Assembly (NCBI GenBank): GCA_013817655.1
Contig: JACDCJ010000060.1
Coordinates: 1 to 9,865 of the forward strand
Reading direction: 5' to 3'
Length of the DNA: 9,865 nucleotides
DNA from: Actinosomnolentus pattersoniae (SeqCode)
GTDB taxonomy: Bacteria; Actinomycetota; UBA4738
Shown here: positions 5,418 to 9,865 of the stretch, piece after piece
Position numbering within the stretch: position 1 is the stretch's first letter
Layout of the letters: each line of letters begins with the position of its first letter
The notes under the pieces: generated by a model
The model's input: only the letters and a program-made list of their open reading frames with translations
What the model was told of the DNA's origin: nothing
Databases searched by the model: none
Position numbers and translations under genes: made by a program

Positions 5418-6635
5418 CTAGAGGGATGTCTGCGACGCGCCCCCGTAGGCGGGGTCGGGGGCTCGCGCGAGGATGTCCAGCTCGGGAACGCCCTCCTCAG
5501 GCCCGATCGAGATGACCCGGTCCCCGGCGAGGAGCTCCAGGCCCGGGCGCGGCCGGTAGATCCACCGCCTCCCCCGTTGGACGGCGAGCACGAACATCCC
5601 GGTCTGGGTCTCGAGCTGAAGCTGTCGTAGCGATCGCCCCTCGGCGCGTGAGCCGGCCTCGACCAGGGTCTCGGCCGTTACCTCCTCGGTCTCCTCCAGG
5701 GCCATCCGGACCACCGGGTGGAGGTCCTCGCCGTGCTCGACCAGCCACGTCATGTCGCGGGCGGCGTCGAAGATCGTCTCGCTGGCATTCGCGAGCCTCA
5801 GCAGGCCCCTCAGCTCGTCGGTGTTGCGCGCCTCGGGAGCGGCCTTCAGCACCCAGGACTCCAGCTCGTCGTGCAGGATGTCGGACCGCGCTTCGAGCGT
5901 GGCGACCTCGGCTGCCAGGGCGGCGTCGTTGAAGAGCAGCGAGGAGTAGGCGAGGCCGACCGCGACCTCGGCCGCGTTCTTCATCTCCACCAGGATGTCG
6001 ACCGCGCGGTCGAGCTCGCTGAACGGGGGAGCGTCCCCTTCCGGCGGCTCCGGGAGAGCCGGCGCGCCGGCCACCTCTCGGATGAGGTTCATCCCCTCCT
6101 CCGGCCCCTGGTATAGGAGCACGTCTCCTTCGGAGAGAACGGATTCCGCCTGGGGATCGAACTCCCAGTCGGCTCCGCGACGGATCGCCATCAGCCACAT
6201 CCCCGTCTCGCTCGGGAGTAGGAGATCGCGCAACGACTGCCCGACGCAGGGAGCTCCCTCCCGCACCCGCACCCGCCCGACGATCTCATCGGCGTGGCGG
6301 AGGTCGGGACGAAGCTCCTTCGGGATTCCGAGCCGAGCCTGGACGACCCGAGCGATGTCCGAGGCCGCGTCCCCGATCTTCTCCATGGCCGCGGCGATGT
6401 GCAGGACCCCGCCCATGGCCTCGGCGTCCTCGGGAGATCGAGCGGCCAGCATGGAGATCTCTCGCAGCCGCCTGAGGTAGCCGTCCATGCGTTCCTCCAG
6501 TACCTCGACCTCCTCCGCGAGATCGGAGTCGTTGAAGAAGACGGCCGCGTAGGCGAGGTCCACCATGAGCTCCGAAGCGTCCTTGGACTCGACGAGAAGC
6601 TCCTTGACGTTCCGGGGTCGGGTTTCGTCAGGCAT
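5418..6635 (-). CDS. Tandem PhoU-RCK_C (TrkA-C) regulatory protein
   Basis: A soluble protein of 405 residues from ATG 6635, made of two copies of the same module. PhoU-like helices at about 8-105 (KELLVESKDASELMVDLAYA) and about 208-305 (AVDILVEMKNAAEVAVGLAY) share the Y(S/A)xxFND pattern. Each is followed by an RCK_C/TrkA-C domain, about 120-188 (GMWLMAIRRG then LSEGDVLLYQGPEEG) and about 318-390 (GMFVLAVQRG then LAGDRVISIGPEEG). RCK_C domains in cation transport systems bind regulatory ligands; PhoU-type helical bundles act as adaptors. No membrane segment, TrkA-N or enzyme motif is present, so it is best read as a regulator. Its ATG overlaps the TGA of the upstream MgtE-like gene by eight bases (ATGCCTGA), implying one transcript and coupled translation, hence probable action on that transporter. 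A TTG 15 bases further upstream is an unlikely start. It is often named potassium channel protein in databases, but no pore is visible. Confidence 0.88.
   Translation of the reverse strand: MPDETRPRNVKELLVESKDASELMVDLAYAAVFFNDSDLAEEVEVLEERMDGYLRRLREISMLAARSPEDAEAMGGVLHIAAAMEKIGDAASDIARVVQARLGIPKELRPDLRHADEIVGRVRVREGAPCVGQSLRDLLLPSETGMWLMAIRRGADWEFDPQAESVLSEGDVLLYQGPEEGMNLIREVAGAPALPEPPEGDAPPFSELDRAVDILVEMKNAAEVAVGLAYSSLLFNDAALAAEVATLEARSDILHDELESWVLKAAPEARNTDELRGLLRLANASETIFDAARDMTWLVEHGEDLHPVVRMALEETEEVTAETLVEAGSRAEGRSLRQLQLETQTGMFVLAVQRGRRWIYRPRPGLELLAGDRVISIGPEEGVPELDILARAPDPAYGGASQTSL
5439..5462. repeat. Inverted repeat in the ispH/PhoU-RCK_C convergent junction
   Basis: GCCCCCG (5439-5445) and CGGGGGC (5456-5462) are exact reverse complements with a ten-base spacer, starting 30 bases after the ispH stop and lying within the 3' end of the opposing gene. 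It could act as an ispH terminator stem, but there is no T-run. Confidence 0.35.
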
Positions 6636-7869
6636 GGGTGGCCACACCAAATAGTGACAGAACGGCGAGGAAGGCGAGGACGCCGGTCAGGTCCATCACG
6701 CTCGTGATGATCGGGACCGAGTGATTGTCGGGGTCCAGGCCGAACCGCGTCGTGAGGATCGCGATGTAGTAGGCGCACGGGACGGCCACCAGCGTGGCCA
6801 GCATCCCCGCGAGCAGCGTCCCCACGACGAGTGCGGCGGCCCCGGGAGATGCACCCGGACCGAGGGTGGCGTAGGCGAGTCCGAGCCCTCCCATGAAGGT
6901 GAAGATGACGACGCCGAAGCCCAGCACCAGTCCGGCATCGAGGAGCGCAGGGCCCTCCGGCAGCCCCCTCGGTGTAAGGATGCCGAGCTGGAGCTTGGAC
7001 GACAGACGCGAGGAGAGGATCCCCCCGAGAGCTCCCGCCGTCGCCACGAACGGGGGCACCAGGACCAGCAGGCTCGGAAAGCGGGCGAAGCGCTCCAGCC
7101 GAGGCTCGAGCGCCGCGCCGGCCAGGATGTCCAGCAGGGGCGTGAGCAGCACGACGGCAACCATCTCGAGCAGGATGCGCCGGGCCATCCGGAGGTCCGT
7201 CTGCGCGCCCCGAATGCCGGCGTACAGGCAGGCCAGGATCGCCGCCGCCGCAAGGCTTGTGCGGAGCCAGCCCACTCTGATCAGGAACGTGGCGGCGAAC
7301 AGCGCGGGAACGGTCAGCATGTCGGCCACGGCGGTGATGAGGGGCGTCGCCACCGCGTCGAGGTCGTACCCCCGCCGGTAGGACAGGACCGACAGCCCCA
7401 TCGTGATCGTCAGGATGAAGGCGGAGTCGACGACACCGCCGATCACCGAGATGACGATGAAGTCCAACAGGGAGATCGAACGAAGCCCGAACGCCCCGGC
7501 GGCAATCTTGGCGAGCGCGGCCAGCCACAGCGATGACGTCAGGGTCATCACCACGCCCACGTAGACGTTCTGGTACAGCACCCCGTTGCGCGCGAGGGTT
7601 GCCTCGAACAGGCCCGCGTGTGTGCTGGTTCCCAGCCGGGCCCCGATGGCCCCGAAGATCGTTCCCCTCATCCCGAGGACGGCCGGGATGAGGATGAGCA
7701 GGCCGGGCAGCATCTCGAGCGTGTCAGTAATGGAGGCGAGCGTTACGCCGGCGATGAACGCCGTGACCGTACCGAGGACGAGCGCCGCGAAGCCCTGGCG
7801 GAGCGTTCGCCGCTCGGATCGCAGATAGGCGAGCAGCCGGCGGGCTCGGCGTCGGGGTTCCAAGGCCAT
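6628..7869 (-). CDS. MgtE/SLC41-like divalent cation transporter, duplicated membrane domain
   Basis: An integral membrane protein of 413 residues with about ten hydrophobic segments, built as two homologous halves (about 20-215 and 228-413). Each half starts with a helix plus Gly/Pro-rich segment (LLILIPAVLGMRG; LLVLVPPFVATAGALGG) and ends with the MgtE signature: ATPLITAVADML with Asp183, and SVPIITSVMDLT with Asp393. The equivalent Asp in bacterial MgtE lines the Mg2+ pore. Bacterial MgtE normally has one membrane domain, works as a dimer, and carries cytosolic N and CBS Mg2+-sensor domains. Here both membrane domains are on one chain, as in eukaryotic SLC41, and no sensor domain exists. 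ATG 7869 is chosen for the basic N-terminus (MALEPRRRARRLL) and GGTGG about seven bases upstream. It is first in an operon with the PhoU/RCK_C gene. Mg2+ is the family default substrate, but another cation is possible. Confidence 0.88.
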   Translation of the reverse strand: MALEPRRRARRLLAYLRSERRTLRQGFAALVLGTVTAFIAGVTLASITDTLEMLPGLLILIPAVLGMRGTIFGAIGARLGTSTHAGLFEATLARNGVLYQNVYVGVVMTLTSSLWLAALAKIAAGAFGLRSISLLDFIVISVIGGVVDSAFILTITMGLSVLSYRRGYDLDAVATPLITAVADMLTVPALFAATFLIRVGWLRTSLAAAAILACLYAGIRGAQTDLRMARRILLEMVAVVLLTPLLDILAGAALEPRLERFARFPSLLVLVPPFVATAGALGGILSSRLSSKLQLGILTPRGLPEGPALLDAGLVLGFGVVIFTFMGGLGLAYATLGPGASPGAAALVVGTLLAGMLATLVAVPCAYYIAILTTRFGLDPDNHSVPIITSVMDLTGVLAFLAVLSLFGVATHA

Positions 7870-7941
7870 AACGGACCACCCATCGTTCGCTCGCCTTCCG
7901 GACAGTTTGAAACCGAGGGAGCTGAATAGCAGCCCGCCCGA

Positions 7942-7971
7942 AGTATCCCGCCGGCAACTGGGGCGCGACAA
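7942..7971 (-). promoter_or_regulatory. Candidate promoter of the MgtE-like/PhoU-RCK_C operon
   Basis: On the minus strand TTGTCG (7966-7971) and GATACT (7942-7947) are 18 bases apart, a partial match to -35/-10 boxes. It lies in the 138-bp divergent gap shared with the molybdoenzyme gene and would give a leader of about 65 bases. The match is imperfect. Confidence 0.3.
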
Positions 7972-8007
7972 GCTGCGAAGACGGATGGGGAACCGGGGAG
8001 CGAGAAT

Positions 8008-9021
8008 GTGTTCGTGGCCGGTCGGAGGACGAACCTGGCCCTGCTGGTGCTCCTCGCCTCGTGTCTGGTGACCGGGGGTCTCGCCTTCGGGCTGGGGAGT
8101 GGCTGGGGAGCATGGGCGGTCATGGCGCACGGCGTCCTCGCCATCGGCATCGTTCTGCTCTCGCCGTGGAAGTCGGCGATCGCCCGCCGGGGGCTTCGCC
8201 GGACCCGTCCGCACAGCTTCGCCTCCATCGCCCTGGCCGTCGTGACGGCGGTCACGCTGGCATCGGGACTCGCCCATTCAACCGGTGTGCTGATATCGGC
8301 GGGTCCCGTGACGGCCATGCAGGTCCACGTGACCGCCGCCGTGGTGGCGATGGGGCTCGGGCTGGTTCATGTCTCCACCCGTCGAGTCCGGTGGCGGCGG
8401 ACGGACGTCCGTCGCCGGAACCTCCTTCGGGCTGCCGGACTGGCAGGGGGCTCACTGGCGGCCTACGGGGCGCTCGCCGGCGTCGTGAGAGTCATCCGCA
8501 CGCCGGGAGCGGAACGGCGATTCACCGGCTCCTTCGAACGCGGATCACTCCGTCCCGACGCCATGCCGATCACTCAGTGGCTCGACGATCGCGTGCCGCA
8601 AGTCGATGTGGCCGGGTGGCGACTGGCGGTCGGGGGCGGAGGAGAAACGGCGACATTCTCGCTCGAGACGCTCGAGGGGATGCGCGAGCCGGTGGAGGCC
8701 ACCCTCGACTGCACCGGAGGTTGGTATGCGATGCAGCGCTGGGAGGGCGTCCGGTTGGATCGCCTGCTCGGGAACGTGGGGGAGCGCCGGAGCATCCTGG
8801 TGCGATCCGTCACGGGCTACGCGCGCCGGTATCCCTTTCGTGATGCTGCCAGGCTCTGGCTCGCCACCCGGGTCGGCGGGCTCCCCATCTCACCCGGCCA
8901 CGGCGCCCCGGCCCGCATAGTCGCCCCGAACCGGCGCGGCTTCTGGTGGGTCAAGTGGGTGCGGTCGGTGGAGGTGAGCGACGTCCCGTGGTGGTGGCAG
9001 CCGCCGTTCCCCCTCACATGA
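8008..9021 (+). CDS. Membrane-anchored sulfite-oxidase-like molybdopterin oxidoreductase with internal Tat motif
   Basis: A 337-residue protein. Four transmembrane helices (about 9-29, 36-52, 72-92, 103-122) contain His41, His90, His107 and His121, which might bind heme. A basic cytosolic loop then carries R136-R137-N-L-L-R followed by a moderately hydrophobic helix (142-162), a typical twin-arginine signal placed internally. The exported C-terminal domain has the Moco-enzyme core VEATLDCTGGWYAMQRWEGV with Cys235 as the Mo thiolate ligand, and a later PARIVAPNRRGFWWVKWV segment typical of the sulfite-oxidase/MsrP superfamily. It probably catalyses an oxygen-atom transfer or reduction outside the membrane; the substrate is unknown. 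Streptomyces Sco3746 has a similar Sec-then-Tat layout with a Moco domain. The GTG start is supported by GGGGAG eight bases upstream. It is divergent from the MgtE-like gene and convergent with the DUF4383 gene (27 bp between stops). Confidence 0.88.
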   Translation: MFVAGRRTNLALLVLLASCLVTGGLAFGLGSGWGAWAVMAHGVLAIGIVLLSPWKSAIARRGLRRTRPHSFASIALAVVTAVTLASGLAHSTGVLISAGPVTAMQVHVTAAVVAMGLGLVHVSTRRVRWRRTDVRRRNLLRAAGLAGGSLAAYGALAGVVRVIRTPGAERRFTGSFERGSLRPDAMPITQWLDDRVPQVDVAGWRLAVGGGGETATFSLETLEGMREPVEATLDCTGGWYAMQRWEGVRLDRLLGNVGERRSILVRSVTGYARRYPFRDAARLWLATRVGGLPISPGHGAPARIVAPNRRGFWWVKWVRSVEVSDVPWWWQPPFPLT

Positions 9022-9048
9022 ACGGCCGCGGGAGGCGCCGCGATGGCA

Positions 9049-9498
9049 TCACGTCGCCAGCGACGGCCGCTCCCCCGACCGCGCGAGCGCGAGGCCGATG
9101 CCGATCATCGCGACGCCAAGGACGAAGTGCAACCAGTTGGCGGCGTCGTTGACCCCGAGGATGTTCGCGCTGCTCTCCTCGTCGATGATCAGCCCGTAGA
9201 TCCACACCACGAGGTAGACCGCCCCACCCGCGAGGAAGTACGTCCGCGACGCCGCCCAACTGGACGCGGCGGCGAACCCACCGATCGCGTACAGGAGGTG
9301 CACGATGTTCTCCAGGATGTTGAGCCCGATGATCCCCAGCAGGAGTGCGCCGACGCCGCCGAACTCGGTAAGCATGTCGTAGTCGCTGGTGACGCCGGGG
9401 ATAAATCCGAGGACCGTGACGAGCAGAAACACGACTCCGAACAGCATCGCCGCCTTCTGGATATTGGTCCTTCCCGCCATGCTGCCTCTTCCGACCAT
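9049..9498 (-). CDS. DUF4383 membrane protein
   Basis: A 149-residue protein with four transmembrane helices (about 15-34, 50-76, 84-105, 121-139). It has the recognisable DUF4383 pattern: VLGFIPGVTSDYD after helix 1, LNILENIVHLLYAIGG in helix 2, YLVVWIYGLIID in helix 3, and NDAANWLHFVLGVAMIGIG in helix 4. His67 and His124 lie in or near membrane helices. The family is common in actinobacteria and has no established function that I know of. The ATG at 9498 is fixed by a strong purine Shine-Dalgarno (GGAGGAGG) a few bases upstream; an internal ATG at 9480 is less likely. It is a single-gene unit, convergent with the molybdoenzyme and divergent from the partial gene at the right edge. Confidence 0.92.
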   Translation of the reverse strand: MVGRGSMAGRTNIQKAAMLFGVVFLLVTVLGFIPGVTSDYDMLTEFGGVGALLLGIIGLNILENIVHLLYAIGGFAAASSWAASRTYFLAGGAVYLVVWIYGLIIDEESSANILGVNDAANWLHFVLGVAMIGIGLALARSGERPSLAT

Positions 9499-9682
9499 GA
9501 TCTCCTCCTCCCCTCCGCCTTCGGCCCGCCTGAACGATACACCAAGGTGGAGGGCCGTTCCGGGAGGTCGCGGCAGCTATCCCCACGTCGCACGAGAGCT
9601 ATCGCGGTGCGGGATGATCTGAGGGCGAGTGAATCGACGAACCCCGGCACCGCCGGGAATCGCCTCGCTGGAGGAAGGCGTC

Positions 9683-9865
9683 GTGAGAGAGAGCTTCCCT
9701 CGACCGGTCGAGCCGCTGACGGTCGCGCTCGCGGTGCTCTCGAGCGCGGCGGCCGGCATTCACGGCACGCTGACGTCCACGCATGCCCGGGAGCACTGGC
9801 TGTTGGGGGTGTCCTTTGCCGTCGGGGCGGCGTACCAGCTTGCGTGGGCCTTCGTCGCCCTGGTG
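9683..9865 (+). CDS. Membrane protein of unknown function, N-terminal part (cut by right edge)
   Basis: Sixty-one codons run open to the window end. After a short N-terminus (RESFPRPVEP) there is a first membrane helix (LTVALAVLSSAAAGIHGTL), a polar loop (TSTHAREHW), and a second helix (LLGVSFAVGAAYQLAWAFVALV). The histidines in GIHGTL and TSTHAREHW, flanked by helices, recall small actinobacterial integral membrane proteins of unknown function. GTG 9683 is chosen because GGAGGAA lies seven bases upstream (9670-9676); an in-frame GTG at 9629, just after a TGA at 9620, is the alternative. It is divergent from the DUF4383 gene. The product cannot be named from this fragment. Confidence 0.7.
   Translation, partial: MRESFPRPVEPLTVALAVLSSAAAGIHGTLTSTHAREHWLLGVSFAVGAAYQLAWAFVALV

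Noticed and set aside
6694..6709. CATCACG/CGTGATG palindrome as a regulatory site
   Set aside because: It lies deep in the MgtE-like coding sequence at the conserved TSVMDL region and is explained by codon choice.
6191..7528. A long minus-strand open frame rich in Arg/Pro/Gly overlapping the MgtE-like and PhoU/RCK_C genes
   Set aside because: It is a frame-shifted shadow of two genes with clear domain motifs, and it has low-complexity composition.
6721..7536. A plus-strand open frame of about 270 codons opposite the MgtE-like gene
   Set aside because: It is very rich in Arg/Glu/Gln/His with no hydrophobic core, which is typical of antisense translation of a membrane-protein gene.
1..9865. 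CRISPR arrays, tRNA/rRNA genes, insertion sequences, phage or defence genes
   Set aside because: No direct-repeat array, cloverleaf, transposase motif or defence-type domain was seen on either strand by eye.

Overview
The window is very GC-rich, with G/C-biased third codon positions. It carries several marks of an actinobacterium (Actinomycetota), probably an environmental lineage. These are a secreted Rpf-type muralytic protein, a DUF4383 membrane protein, a polytopic sulfite-oxidase-like molybdoenzyme with an internal twin-arginine motif, frequent GTG starts, and start codons placed a few bases after a -10 box as in leaderless mRNAs. No rRNA, tRNA, insertion sequence, phage gene or CRISPR array was seen, and I would not name a genus.

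Layout from left to right. A minus-strand RCK-type ion-channel gene (1-1099, running off the left edge) carries an in-frame TAG in the pore domain and a one-base frameshift in the C-terminal part, so it is annotated as a pseudogene or a doubly miscalled gene. Divergent from it is a lipoprotein of unknown function (1247-2140). The lipoprotein overlaps tail-to-tail by 64 bp with a GNAT acetyltransferase (2077-2943, minus). A short receiver-like protein (3036-3368, plus) diverges from the acetyltransferase. A near-perfect hairpin terminator (3403-3434) separates it from a secreted resuscitation-promoting-factor-like protein (3480-4169, minus), which has a recognisable promoter and a long 5' leader. 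ispH (4471-5409, plus) diverges from that and meets a two-gene minus-strand operon head-on: an MgtE/SLC41-like cation transporter (6628-7869) followed, with an 8-base overlap, by a soluble protein with a duplicated PhoU plus RCK_C architecture (5418-6635). A membrane-anchored molybdopterin oxidoreductase (8008-9021, plus), a DUF4383 membrane protein (9049-9498, minus) and the start of another membrane protein (9683 to the right edge, plus) finish the window.

Functional themes: cation transport and its ligand-dependent control (the broken RCK channel, and the transporter coupled to a PhoU/RCK_C protein), cell-wall remodelling (Rpf), isoprenoid synthesis (IspH), and an exported Moco redox enzyme. 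The most interesting unit is the MgtE-like/PhoU-RCK_C pair. The transporter has no cytosolic N/CBS sensor of its own, and its translationally coupled partner carries two copies of a regulatory-ligand domain and could supply the missing gate. The molybdoenzyme, a membrane domain followed by an internal Tat motif, is the second point of interest.
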